Source: Multifurca ochricompacta
Taxonomy: Eukaryota > Basidiomycota > Agaricomycetes > Russulales > Russulaceae
Length of the DNA: 64,000 bases
Direction: 5' to 3'
Assembly (NCBI GenBank): GCA_022496185.1
Contig: WTXG01000118.1
Coordinates: 1 to 64,000 of the forward strand
The notes under the pieces are model-generated. The model did not search any database. It was not told the DNA's origin and saw only the letters and a list, made by a program, of their open reading frames with translations. Position numbers and translations under genes: made by a program. Below, one piece after another: positions 9,641 through 20,399 of this stretch (position 1 is the stretch's first letter; each line of letters opens with the position of its first letter).

Positions 9641-11150
9641 TGACCCAAAAACACTTAAAGAAGCACAGGCGCGATCGGACTGGCCTCAATGGAAAGAAGC
9701 CATGGACCGCGAGATTGCGACACTGCAGAAGGCTGGGACGTGGAGCACGGTTCCGCACCCATCGAGCAAGAACATAGTTGGGTCAAAGTGGGTCTATAGG
9801 ATCAAGCGCAAGGCAGATGGCAGTGTCGACAAGTACAAGGCTCGACTTGTGGCGCGAGGTTTCACTCAAATTTACGGCATTGACTACTTTGACACATTCT
9901 CGCCCATCGCCAAGCTTGCCAGCTTCCGAGCGATTCTCGCCATCGCTGCGCGCAACGATTGGGAGATAGAGTCTTTCGACTTCAATGGCGCGTACCTCAA
10001 TGGTCAATTGGACGATGACGAAGAAATTTACATGCAGCCGGCCCCGGGTTATGAGATTCAGGGGGAGGATTCGGTATTGCGACTGCAGAAGTCCCTTTAT
10101 GGACTAAAGCAGGCTGGCCAAAAGTGGTATGATACTCTTTCGCATGCGTTAACTGAACTTGGTTTCCGCATTAGCCAAGCAGACCCGGGGGTTTTTCTTG
10201 CGCAAATCGACGAGCAAATACTCATCTTGGCAATACACGTCGACGACTGTGCTTTCACCGGTAGCTCGGGCGAGCTGATCGCCCAGTACAAAACCAGGAT
10301 CAATGCTCGCTACGCACTTACTGACCTAGGCCCAATTCACTGGCTCTTAGGCATCAAAGTCACACGCGATCGCTCCGCGCGCACCATTTCCCTTTCCCAA
10401 ACATCTTATATCGACTCAATTCTCGCGCGATTCGCACTTCAAGATGCAAAAGCATGCGATACTCCTATGGTGCCAGGAGTAATGTATTCCCGTAGCGATT
10501 GTCCAAGGGACGCCACTGAAGCTGCGCAAATGCAAAAAACGCCATACCGGGAGGCCATAGGGAGCCTCATGTACGCCTCCGTTGCCACTCGCCCTGACAT
10601 CACATTTGCAGTTTCGACGCTTTCACAATTCCTTGAGAATCCAGGGCAGGCACATTGGGAGGGAGTAAAATGCGTTTTCCGGTACTTGGCTGGTACCAAG
10701 GCATATGAGCTAACCTATGGTGGCGAGCATCATGATTTAGTAGGGTACACCGATGCCAACAGTGCTTCGCAAGAGCACAGGCGTGCCATCTCGGGGCACG
10801 TTTTCCTCATAGATGGCGGCGCGATTTCTTGGAGCTCCCGCAAACAGGAGCTCGTCACACTATCGACAGCAGAGGCCGAGTACGTTGCCACGACTCATGC
10901 AGCGAAGGAGGCTATTTGGCTTCGCAAGCTCATCCATGAGCTATTCCCTTCACTCGCTGCCCCGACCACACTGTACTGCGACAACCAGGCCGCGCTCAAG
11001 CTTGCCGTTGACGATAACTATCACGTGCGGACCAAGCACATTGACATTTGGTACCACTTCATTTGACATGTCATAACAAGTGGCGCACTTGACGTTGTCT
11101 ACTGTCCAACAGACGATATGACGGCTGACATACTAACAAAAGCTCTTCCC
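9641..11150 (+). pseudogene. copia2 reverse transcriptase and RNase H
   Basis: A long open stretch (from 9702, 454 residues) holds the copia RT: SKWVYRIKRKADGSVDKYKA, FSPIAKLASFR, the first Asp in ESFDFNGAYLNG, and the active site IHVDDCAFTG (about 10230). RNase H follows with SWSSRKQELVTLSTAEAEY and LYCDNQAA. It ends with TAG/TGA at 11064-11066 in HIDIWYHFI, where copia proteins normally read on for about 30 residues (MTADILTKALP is still visible in another frame at 11118). Frame 0 here is not the frame of the gag-protease part. Confidence 0.9.
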
Positions 11151-11207
11151 AGGTGGAAGGTAATTTTTCACATCTCCGCCTGGGATTATGTCGCGTTTGA
11201 GGGGGAG

Positions 11208-11605
11208 TGGCGGATTTTGGTTTGCCATACTTGGCTTCGGGGATCACCTTGTTACGAGCCCGAAGAGAATTTTGGGCGCCCCCTTGTGGGCATGTTTCGG
11301 TCTTGTTTCTGTCATGATTATTTGTGATGATTTACTTACGATTACATTTCTGTCTCACCCTTTTTTACTAAGGGTCTTACCACCATTCTAGAATGTTCGT
11401 ATGCCAAAGCAAACGCGCCTTCATGAGTTTTAGATTAGTTATTACTGTCTTGATCCCTCATGTACATTGTCTGGTATCAAACTACATAAAAGGGGCTGTA
11501 GAATAGCCCCCAGAATTCATCCTGTTCGAGAAACGTCCCTGTCTGTCGCTTCATCACCCTAAAACTCTCGCTTTTGCCACCTCGCTCAACTTTATATTCT
11601 CTCTA
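11208..11605 (+). repeat. copia2 3' LTR
   Basis: Partner of the LTR at 6438, preceded by the polypurine tract GAGGGGGAG (11199-11207) and followed by the GTGGT duplication. Confidence 0.92.
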
Positions 11606-11610
11606 GTGGT

Positions 11611-12319
11611 TTCAAAATGTACTGGTATTTTTAACAATTTGAACTGACTAGTGTACACAGAAGTTACATGTAATGCTCTTGCCCAGGCCAATGGGGTTGA
11701 GCCAGTCAAAAATCCTTTTTGGCAAATGCCTTTTCTACCAGGATGGTGCGTACTTCTTCGCTTTCTTTCATCATATTTGCCCATATATTGTGGGCCTTCT
11801 CCTCCTTGGTGCATTTGTCAACTGAGGGCAGGTTGTTGGAAGCTGGGGCAGGGGTGGTAGTGGCTTCGGCTACACGTGCTCCCTTCTTCAGGCAGTCTCA
11901 GGACATGTGTCCTTGGGCTTTGCAGCGGAAACACCTTCCTTCTTTCATGAGGGTCTGCTGCTCATCCTCTGTCAGGGTAGCATGGATGCGGGTTCTATTG
12001 GCCAAGGTGTCCATGGCATTTGGATCCCTTGTCAGAGTGTGCCCTGGCAATTTCACCCCAAAGGCTGCCTTCCATTGATCCCTTGTCTTCCCCTTCTTTG
12101 TGTTGACTCCAAACCTCATTTGGAAGTTGAGGTAATCTTGTTGCTGCCGATGTGCAGCATCCACCCAGTTGTCCCAAGTATGTGGGTGATGGAATTGGAT
12201 TATGTTCTTCACCAGGGGGTTGGGGAGTCCTTGTGAGAAGAGGTCCAATGTGGCCTCTTTGTCTGTATTGTACCCAGCTCAATTAGCCAGGCTGTGGAAT
12301 TTGGCAACATATGCATCCA
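11611..12319 (-). pseudogene. G1 gag, C-terminal part
   Basis: The minus strand encodes the Gag C-terminal half of G1: LFSQGLPNPLVKNIIQFHHP, then a basic stretch and the zinc knuckle text CFRCKAQGHMS (about 11900-11935), followed by a stop where the final DC should be. Further down, VTSVYTSQFK and PVHFETT lead into the protease, which is cut by copia2 at 11605. It matches G2 at about 40070-40715. On its 5' side the coding sequence is broken at 12320 by the solo LTR 12325-14077. Confidence 0.85.
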
Positions 12320-12649
12320 AATCCTGTTACGCCTGGTGCGGGACATTCCACATGACTTGTGTGACAGCGCGGTCTGTAGGTTCAGGTAATAAACCAATAA
12401 GGCTTCTTGGAGTTCAAGTGGGACAAGTCAAAGTCCAAGGGGGCTGTTCCCTATAGGGCATAGCACAAGTCCAGGTAACTTGCGAGTTTTTTGAGTAGAG
12501 CCATGGGAAAACTCACAGGTATTGATACTCGTGGATCCAGGTGATCTGTAGGAAAATACTCATGCAGATCCGGGTATTAATTTTGGCACCCCAGGTACCC
12601 GCATGGGTACTCATGGAATACTCATGGGAATATTATTATATAAAATTAT

Positions 12650-12770
12650 TTTTTTACTAGGCTCCTCAAGCTAGAACAGAAATGGCTGAAACATGGATTG
12701 AACCTAGGACCTCCGGGAACAAGCTCAGTCTGGTGCTCTAACCACTAAGCCACCCATCCTCACTAGTAAA
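12650..12770 (-). mobile_element. tRNA-derived SINE-like unit
   Basis: On the minus strand, a tRNA-like head with A box TGGCTTAGTGGTTAGAGC and B box AGGTTCAATCC (about 12684-12758) is followed by GCCATTTC and a short A-rich tail (TAGTAAAAAAATAATTTTA). Direct or inverted words TTACTAG/CTAGTAA lie at the borders. The head resembles the tRNA-like core at 5422-5496 over its whole length, including the shared GCCATTTC after it, so both may derive from one tRNA family. Confidence 0.65.
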
Positions 12771-12807
12771 GACACACAATATATTATATATAGGGTTATG
12801 CAGAATT

Positions 12808-13158
12808 GATTTTATCACTTGTATCTAATTAATTGTGAATGCATTTTGATCTTATCACTTGTATTATCTTAGATGTATGTCCTAAGCATCTAATTAGTTG
12901 TGAACGCATTTTTGATCTTATCACTTAGATGTACATCCTAAGTACCTAATTAATTGTGAACGCATTTTTGATCTTATCACTTAGATGTACATCCCAAGTA
13001 TCTAATTAATTGTGAACACATTTTTGATCTTATCACTTGTATTAGATGTATATTCTAAGTATCTAATTAACTGTGAACACATTTTTGATCTTATCACTTA
13101 GATGTATATCCTAAGTATCTAATTAATTGTGAATGTGTTTTTGATCTTATCAATTAGG
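12808..13158 (+). repeat. 56-bp minisatellite, about six copies
   Basis: Successive units begin GATCTTATCACTT, continue with AGATGTACATCCTAAG and end TTGTGAACGCATTTTT with a few changes. Two units carry an extra TGTATTA-type stretch. One diverged unit occurs in inverse orientation at about 48942-48985, inside the R2/R3 block. Spacers are absent, so it is not CRISPR-like. Confidence 0.88.
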
Positions 13159-13264
13159 CATGATCCCGGCATCTCTGTACCGACACATGCCGACACATGC
13201 ATTCTTAAGCCTACCTTCCTAGATAGGAAGGCAATGCACGGTCTGATCGGCGTGCCCCACACTT

Positions 13265-13304
13265 CGCATTTTTTCACATTTTTTCGCATTTTTTCGCATT
13301 TCTA
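13265..13304 (+). repeat. Short tandem repeat TTCGCATTTTT
   Basis: Four tandem 11-bp units of TTCGCATTTTT/TTCACATTTTT type, directly after an R2-like hairpin (CCTTCCTAGATAGGAAGG at 13214). The stretch up to 13440 shows nothing else. Confidence 0.7.
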
Positions 13305-14082
13305 TAGATATTGTAACTGATTCTTGTTTTATTTTGGATCGGATGCATGATCTGACTTGAAACTTCGTGGGATTGTAGTAATATATATATTCTTTCTGTG
13401 TATGCAAGATGAAGATCTCTGGCTGCCTCAAACCTTACAAGTAAACCTACGAGTATACCCACAAGTACTCAGATCCATGCGAGTATAGGACTTGTGGCTC
13501 TGGGTGATCTGTGGGAACATACTCATGCGGATCCAAGTATGGGATTATCTAATCTAAATACCCACAAGTTCAGATCCAGGTAACTCACAAGTGCACTTGT
13601 GCTAGGCCCTAGTTCCCTGAGACAATGTTGAGTGGAAGAGTGCCAAAAGCACTGAGATGAAATGAGTCAAAGATCAAAGGGATGTCCAGAAGACAAGCAC
13701 TGATGTATTCAATAAGTCAAGTCTGAAGTCTACAAGATAGCTACAGTGGACTTATATATGTAACACAATGGGCATCTACGAGATAAGGATGAAAGAGTCA
13801 GGTGAACCCAAATATACAAAAGTGGATGGCATAGAGCCTAGCTTCTGATAGGGGATTAAGTAAGTGTCCAGTCATAAGATAAGAAGATAAGGAGATAAAG
13901 AAGCAAACATAGGTAAACAGCAAGTCAACAAGTGTAAAGCAAGTCACAGGGAAGGATGCAAGGCATGTGATGGGTCCCAGGATGGAGACATAATCAAGAA
14001 GTGTAGAGTGGGCAGATGAGAGGGGTCTTTGCTGGGAAGAGTGAAGAAAATGGGGTTGCTCAGTAAAGATTGTAACAAATCC

Positions 14083-14981
14083 CCTCTTTCCATCTTCAGT
14101 GTCTTTAGTTCCCTTGCAGCCTTTTGTTTAGCCTGCCCATCTGTGAAGGCATCTTTAAATCTCTGGGCGACAGTTTCCCAAAGCCCGAGGCTTGTGGTCC
14201 GTCGTCTGGATGCCACTTGGTTGTTCAACCACTCTAACTGCTCCATTGTCCAATCATCTATGGCTTCCCCTCTGATGAGTGATAGAAAGAGGTTGGCTCA
14301 TTGAAATGGGTTGACAATTTGTGGGACATCATGGTTGAAACTCTGGAAAGTGGTGAACTCCAGAATGAACTTCTTGCTTTGGGAGCAATCTCCTGTAAAT
14401 GTCTGGGGCAATACTCCTGAGAGCCATCCTGATGGAGGTGGGATGTTTGGGGCAGTTATGGTTGGAGGAGGTGGAGGGTTGGGGGTGGGGTCAGGGAGTT
14501 GCGCAGCAATCATAGACATGGTGATGGGGTGGACAGTGTTGGTGGATTGTGTGGATATCTGGGGAGTTGCTAATGCAGGGGCTCTGATCATAGCAATCTC
14601 CAGTGCAACCTGGGTAGCAATAGCTAATGCTGGTGCATTGTTGTTCTGTTCTTGTTCTATGTACTCTTCTTCAGAGTTGGTAACAATGGCTGGGGGGTTC
14701 TCCCTCCATGGTCCTAATCCAAAATCTAGTGGAGCAGGTCCTGTAGTGACCCAAGAGTGTTGTCATTCCGAGTATTGGATACGATACCAAACTCTTTTCT
14801 TGTTGTCGTATTCTACTGGTTGGTATCTTCCGTTGTGATAGACATAGTACCCAAACTCAGTTTCAAAGTCTTTCCAGATGGCAGAGCCAAGTGTCTGTTG
14901 TGAAAGATTATTCTTGTCTCTGCAGTCAATGAGCTCTTCTTTGAACAAGGTTTGACTGTGGCTGGAAGAAGCTGTTGACAC
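14083..14981 (-). pseudogene. G1 gag, N-terminal part
   Basis: The minus strand from 14981 reads MSTASSSHSQTLFKEELID, then FGYYVYHNGRYQPVEYDNKK, a proline-rich stretch (NPPPPPTITAPNIPPPSG, about 14430) and LPQTFTGDCSQSKKFILEF, all matching the Gag of G2 (39108-39800). It is divided over three frames and includes a stop. The first codons overlap the insertion point of the copia solo LTR at 14973. The next coding segment on the minus strand is separated by the solo LTR ending at 14077. Confidence 0.85.
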
Positions 14982-15480
14982 AAGACGTGTCTGGAGATGC
15001 TTCAGGCATCTAAGGTTCGCTTCAGCTGTAGATTAGATTAGATTCCGGAGTATTGGACTTTTTATGTTATCTTTATTACATTTCTTTCTCACCTTACTCA
15101 GCTGATTAGTGATGGACTTAGTAATGCACAGTAAGCATGTGATATCTCCTTGGCCAATGGCCATTATCCCTCTCTGTTTATTGTCTGGCACTTGTGGACT
15201 TATTCCCAGTGCGCACAGACCATTTCCCCTGGCCCCCATGGGTATATAAGGGTGTCTGTTTTGTCCTTTACACTTCAGAGTTCTTCTTCCTCTGAAGTGT
15301 AAGTTGTCTTTACTTTACTTTCTACTTTTCCTTTGACTAACATTCTCTGTGTAGTTAACTTGTCTTTTAGGTCGGTAGTATAGTATTATAGAGTTCTTCT
15401 TCCTCTGAAGTTTAACTTGTCTTTTAGCCTAACACACTACTAACTGCAGTCAGTATAACCAGCAGCATGATTGTTTGACA
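14973..15480 (+). mobile_element. Solo LTR of the copia1 family
   Basis: 508 bp from TGTTGACACAAGACG to TTGTTTGACA, homologous throughout to the copia1 LTRs (511 bp). The GAAGC duplication is perfect: 14968-14972 and 15481-15485. The G1 leader continues across it. GGGTATATAAGGGTG (about 15239-15253) is a strong TATA-like motif. Confidence 0.92.
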
Positions 15481-15510
15481 GAAGCCACAATGGGGAGAGA
15501 CTCAACTTGA

Positions 15511-16102
15511 TGTTATGTCCAGTGCGGGACGTTCCACACGACTTGTGTGTCAGTGTATCGTTTGGGATCAGATAAGAGACCAATAAGGCCCCTTGGAGTT
15601 TGGGTGGGATGAGTCAAAGTAAAAGGGGCTGTTCCCTAAGACAATGTTGAGTGGAAAGGTGTCAGAAACACTGAGAGGGATGAGTCAGAGATTCAAAGGG
15701 GAATGTCCAGAAGACAAGCACTGATGTATTCAATAAGTCAAGTCTGAGGTCTACAATGTAGTTACAGTGGACTTATATACATAATTGAATGAGCATCTAA
15801 AGATAAGATATCATAGAGTCATGTGGGCCCAAATATACAAAAGCAGAGGGTGTAGAGCCAAGCTTCTGATAGGGAATTAAGTAAGTGTCTGGTTGTAAAG
15901 ATACAGATAAGAGATAAGAGATAAGAGGTCAATCATAAGTAAAGTAGTGCAAATAAAGACAAAGATGATCATGGGGAAGGGAGTAGGGCATGTGACAGGT
16001 CCCAGGAAGGAGACGTAATCAAGAAATGTAGCATAGGGGGACAGGCAGGATCATCACTGGGGATTGTGAAGAAAAGTGGGTCACTAGGCAGGGGTCGTAA
16101 CA
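15511..16102 (-). repeat. G1 5' LTR
   Basis: 592 bp on the minus strand from TGTTACGACCCCTGCC (16102) to GGACATAACA (15511). The next bases in element sense, TCAAGTTGAGTCTC, equal those that follow the G2 5' LTR (TCAAGTCGAGTCTC at 39086), so this is the 5' LTR with the start of the leader. Confidence 0.9.
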
Positions 16103-16350
16103 CTGTACCCAGCAAAACCTGTGGCACTTACCTGCACAGGTATGAAAACCCTTGACAATCACTACCTCAGGCCGAGCCAAAGCCGTGGCTTTTGGGTAGT
16201 GTTTGCCATGGGTAACCTGCGGGTAAAAACACATGGACCCATACCCATACCTGTATGTACCTGGACCCTTACACCAAGGGTATGGGTTTGCCATACTACA
16301 GGTATGGGTACACCACAGGTCGTATACCTGCGGGTAAGGGTAGATATTTA
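16103..16350. repeat. Composite R1/R4 repeat
   Basis: A GGGTA-rich block contains an inverted R1 end (CCCTTGACAATCACTA, about 16149-16164). This is followed by a small GC-rich R4 piece (GGCCGAGCCAAAGCC...GGCTTTTGGG) and another R1 start (TAGTGTTTGCCATGGGTA). No coding sequence. From 16351 to 16612 I recognise nothing. Confidence 0.5.
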
Positions 16351-16617
16351 TATTTCAAGTCTGATAGCCTAGAATAACATTGTACTACTTAAGCTATAAT
16401 CCATTCATCATCTGGCCATTCTTCATTGTTTTTGGTATCAGGTTGAGATGCTGCATACTTTAAATCAGCAGTCTCTACATAACCTGCCTTCATCCAAGCT
16501 CCCAAACATAGAAGAGCCTAAGTTGTATGCAATGGGACCACTGGGTCTGTATACAGTATCTACAATACATGTACTGTATAGTTTTTCTGTGGCTGGTGCA
16601 ATGCCACATGCATTGCC

Positions 16618-17128
16618 TGTTGACACGGGATGTGTCTGGAGATGCTTCAGGCATCTGAGGATCGCTTTAGCTGTAGATAAGATTAGATTAGGGTTCTGGA
16701 GTTTTGGACTTTTTACGATATCTTTATTACATTTCTTTCTCACCTTACTCAGCTGATTAGTGATGGACTTAGTAATGTGCAGTAAGCATGTGATATCTCT
16801 TTGGCCAATGGCCTTTATCCCTCTCTGTTTATTGTCCGGCACTTGTGGACTTATTCCCAGTGCGCACAGACCATTTCCCCTGGCCCCCATGGGTATATAA
16901 GGGTGTCTGTTTCGTCTCTTCCACTTCAGAGTTTCTTCAACCTCTGAAGTGTAAGTTCTACTATACTTTCTACCATACCTTTGACTAACCGTCTCTTGTA
17001 GATACTTGTCTTTCTAGGTCAGTAGAATAGTAATATAGAGTTTCTTCAACCTCTGAAGTATACTTGTCTTTCTAGCCTAAACTGCTACTAACCACAGTCA
17101 GTATAACCAGCAGCATATTTGTTTGACA
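16618..17128 (+). repeat. copia1 5' LTR
   Basis: 511 bp, TGTTGACACGGG to TTGTTTGACA. It has a TATA-like GGGTATATAAGGG (about 16891) and, downstream, two direct copies of a TTTCTTCAACCTCTGAAGT block. Confidence 0.95.
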
Positions 17129-18065
17129 GGTTATGGGCCCTGCCGCTCATACTGATCTGTAATTCCCCTTTGTTCAACTACAGCCCAACTCGCTCTCGCA
17201 CACCAAGCTCACAAAAAGCTTCAAGTCTTTCCCACCGCTTTCTTCCTGTGAGCTTTCCTATTTATTGTCTGTGCACCTTAACACCCCACAGGATGACACA
17301 GTTTACTGCTCATCCTGAACTGTTTGGCTAGCCCTTCGGGGTTCTTGCAAAAGGTGACAAGGGACCCTAAGTGGGTGAAACACCTTGAGCTCCTTGAGTG
17401 CGCACTAGGTATTAGTAATTTCTTAGTTGTAGCTGGGTCTTCGTCCCATAGATAGTTTTAGTAGGCCTATAGCCAGAAGCTTGTGGCTTTAAGTCCAGTC
17501 AATGCTTGGCTCTGTCTGTAAGCTGGGTTTAGCGACCCGCATGTGGAGTTTAGGGTCTAGAACAAGGCATGGGTAGTCACTCCCATGACGCTTGGGCTCG
17601 ATACAAGTAGGCTGCACTACTATAGTCTATACATAGTAGATATAGTCTTCATCTCTGGGCATAAGTATCCATTGCCTTTGTAGGGTAACCACGCCCTACC
17701 AGAGACAGACTAGACATCTACTTAGTCATGGCCCCAATCATCTAGGGCTTAATCATGAACTCCACCACCAGCATTAGAGGAAGGGCTATACACCCTTTGT
17801 CTCTAATGGAACTTGCGGTTGGCTCCTTCATGACATGACTCCCAGTCTTGTTTACACTAGACACTCTGGCTAGTCTACCAGAGCTTATGTCTAGTTACAG
17901 GATTGCGCTAGACAGTCTTACTATACCTAGAAAGTCGCACAACAAAGGCAGGACCTTTTTAGGTTCTGAAGCATAGCACCACAGTATGGGGTGGCACTCT
18001 TAAGCGAGACCTGGGCACTGGTTCTAACCGCTCCTTGGAACCAGGAACATTTATAACATCTCACA
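17129..18065 (+). other. copia1 primer site and untranslated leader
   Basis: Starts with GGTTATGGGCCCTGC, the same as in copia2 (6836), taken as the primer-binding site. The remaining 920 bp up to the gag ATG contain no supported frame; packaging or translation signals may lie here but cannot be named. Confidence 0.6.
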
Positions 18066-20399
18066 ATGCCGTCCTCGATCGTCTTCCCTCCCTCCTCCAA
18101 GATGGAGTGCCTTGATGGCTCAAACTGGCAGGTTTGGTCTGCCAACTTCAATGCGCTCTTGAGGATGAACGGGCTCAGGAGGCACATTATCACTGCCTAC
18201 CCTGACATGCCTCTCCTTCCTGAAGATAAGGAAGAAAAGGAGAAAATGCAAAAGGAGGTCGTTGATCCCATCCTTAGGGAATGGATGGGAGAAGAGGAAA
18301 TGTTGATTGGGCTCTTGTATCTCAATGTAACCCAAGAGGTTTACTCACAAGTAACCTCTGATGCCGACTATCCTTCTCTTTGTGAGAAGTATAGTAAGTT
18401 GGAACGGCTTTATGGTGCTGTAGGGAGCATGGCCACGTATAACTTGTGGCTTGCCCTGGTGTCCTTCCGCTTGGATGAAGGACAGTCATTTAGGACCCAA
18501 TTACAAAAGGTCCTAGATGCCAGGAGTACCCTGAGGGAGAATGGGATGGAGGTCAATGACCTCCAGATGAGCTTCATTTTGCTAAAAGCTCTCCCTGACT
18601 CCTACAGTACCATTGCCGGCTCCATACTGGCCTCTGGCGATCCAGAGCGTCTTTCTCCTCAGGACCTTGTGCAGAGGTTCCTGAATGAGGAGAGTCGCCT
18701 GGCGGGTCCCTCAGGAAGTGGTAATGCAGTCCTGTCTAAGGCTGCACCTGTCAAATCAAAACAAAAAACTACAAATTTATCACCACTTCCCGCTGCTGCC
18801 CCTAGTTCACAAGGGGTGGTCTGCTTCTATTGCCAAAAGCCTGGACACAAGTCCAACGCTTGCGCAAAGAAGAAGAAGGACCTGGAGAATGCCAGGAAGG
18901 GCAAGGCAGGGAACAAGAAGAGGGCTGAGGCCCAACAAGTAAATACTATAGCCACCGTAGTTAATGGTAGTGGCAAAATAGAGGAGGTGCATGAAGCACC
19001 TCGCATTCGCCTTTATGTTCACACCTATAATCTGGACATCAACTCAGATTATTGGATGCTTGATAGTGGAGCAACGGCTCATTTTAGTCCCAACCTTGAA
19101 GACTTCGATACATATGAAGTCGATCACACCCATGAAGTATCACTAGGTGACAACTCCATAGTCAAAACAAGTGGAGTTGGGACCGTGGTCATCAGGACTG
19201 ATCAAGGTTACGACTTGGAATTAAGCAATGTGCTCCACATGCCTGGAGGACATAAAATACTCTCCGCCAGTGCCCTAGTAGAAAAAGGGGCAACTGTGTT
19301 CTTTGATAATAAGAAGGCAACAATAAAATATGGCGATAACATTATAGCGGAAGCATGGAAGTTTGGCAAATTGTATTGGGTACTAGGCAAACACGTCCTA
19401 TATAGTATCCATACAACTGCATCTGCCTCACTAGAAATCTGGCATCAAAGAATGGGCCACATGTCTAAAGAAGCCCTAAAGAGATATGCTCCTGAGGCAG
19501 TAAAAGGCCTCAAAATAAGTAATAGCCAAGTGGAAGACAAGCCGTGTTATGGCTGTGAAATGGGCAAGTCCCATCGTCTTCCATTTCCCCCATCTTCAAA
19601 GCGTGCATCAGCCCCCCTTGAGATCCTTCATAGTGATCTCGTAGGTCCCTTGCAGTGCAGTTCGATACAAGGGAATCTGTACTTTGCCACCTTCTTGGAT
19701 GATTTTAGCAGATATGCCTTAATCGTTCCAATGAAGTCTAAAGATCTGTTTACACCAGTTTTTAATAAACTGAAGACACTACTTGAAAACAAGTTTAATC
19801 ATAAAATTAATTGTCTTCATACAGATCGTGGTGGCAAGTATGTGAACAAGGCGCTGAAGGCAACACTTGAAGATTATGGCATAGAGCATAAACTTACGAT
19901 GCCGTATAGTCCACAACAGAATGGAAGGGCCGAGAGATTTAATAGAACCATTATGGAAAAAGGCACCAGCATGCTGCACGATGCTGGCCTGTCTCTTGGT
20001 TTCTGGGAGTGTGCTGTCGAGACAGCATGTCATATATATAACAGAACTCCCATCCGTTCTAATAAGTGGAAAACTCCGCTTGAGCTTCTGGTTGGGAACA
20101 AGCCAGATGTCTCATATTTTAAGGTCTTTGGTTGCAAAGCCTACTATCATGTTCCAGAGGGCAAGCGGTGTAAACTGGATCCCAAAGCCAGGGAAGCTGT
20201 CTTTGTCGGGTATGAGCCCACTTCTAAGGGCTATACACTTTGGGATAGTCGTACCCGGTCTCTCATCTTTTCAAGAGATGTTACATTTGATGAGAGATCC
20301 TTCCCATCCCGCTCTGTGAAGGACAGCAGAGCAGATAAACCTATAGAGCAACCTATTGAAGGTGGCTCATTTACTTTACCTGGTGGAAATGTCCAACCA
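18066..20399 (+). pseudogene. copia1 gag-protease-integrase (5' part of polyprotein)
   Basis: The first 778 codons of a copia polyprotein from ATG at 18066. Gag region: residues 1-250. Zinc knuckle CFYCQKPGHKSNAC: residues 253-266. Protease: YWMLDSGATAHF, with the catalytic Asp at 333. Integrase: HHCC zinc site with H460, H465, C494 and C497, then D524 (HSDLVGP), D587 (HTDRGG) and E623 (AERFN), the complete DDE set. No stop or shift is seen to 20399, where L1 is inserted; the frame continues without shift at 27756. Reading past 20399 enters L1 LTR sequence and ends at 20474. Before the insertion the whole frame would have been 1441 residues. Confidence 0.95.

Larger units (their letters stand above)
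6438..11605 (+). mobile_element. Ty1/copia element copia2, complete but decayed
   Basis: A full-length LTR retrotransposon inserted in the protease region of G1. Its LTRs are each 398 bp. The target-site duplication GTGGT is perfect (6433-6437, 11606-11610). The order gag, protease, integrase, RT, RNase H makes it Ty1/copia. The two LTRs differ at about five positions by my reading, all transitions and three at CpG, so the insertion is fairly recent. Confidence 0.95.
12454..13611. mobile_element. hAT-like non-autonomous DNA transposon (1158 bp)
   Basis: Inserted in the solo LTR. The flanking 8-bp repeats are GTTCCCTA (12446-12453) and GTTCCCTG (13612-13619), one transition apart. The terminal inverted repeats are TAGGGC[A/C]TAGCACAAGT[C/G]CA, 18 of 20 identical, and begin with TAGGG as hAT ends do. 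Both ends carry subterminal ACTCATG/GGGTA-type repeats. There is no transposase-like frame. The interior holds a SINE-like unit and a 56-bp minisatellite. Confidence 0.82.
12325..14077 (-). mobile_element. Solo LTR of the G1/G2 family, itself interrupted
   Basis: On the minus strand it starts TGTTACAATCTTTACTGAGC (14077 downward) and ends at TGTTACGCC (plus) at 12325, matching both ends of the 584-600-bp gypsy LTRs. It has a perfect AATCC duplication at 12320-12324 and 14078-14082. The gag text of G1 continues on both sides. Its length is inflated by the insertion at 12454-13611. A solo LTR arises by recombination between the two LTRs of a former complete element. Confidence 0.9.

Noticed and set aside
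9141..9758. A 205-codon minus-strand frame
   Set aside because: Antisense to the Pro/Thr-rich linker of copia2; explained by composition.
12808..13158. CRISPR-like array
   Set aside because: The 56-bp units follow each other without spacers, and the genome is eukaryotic.
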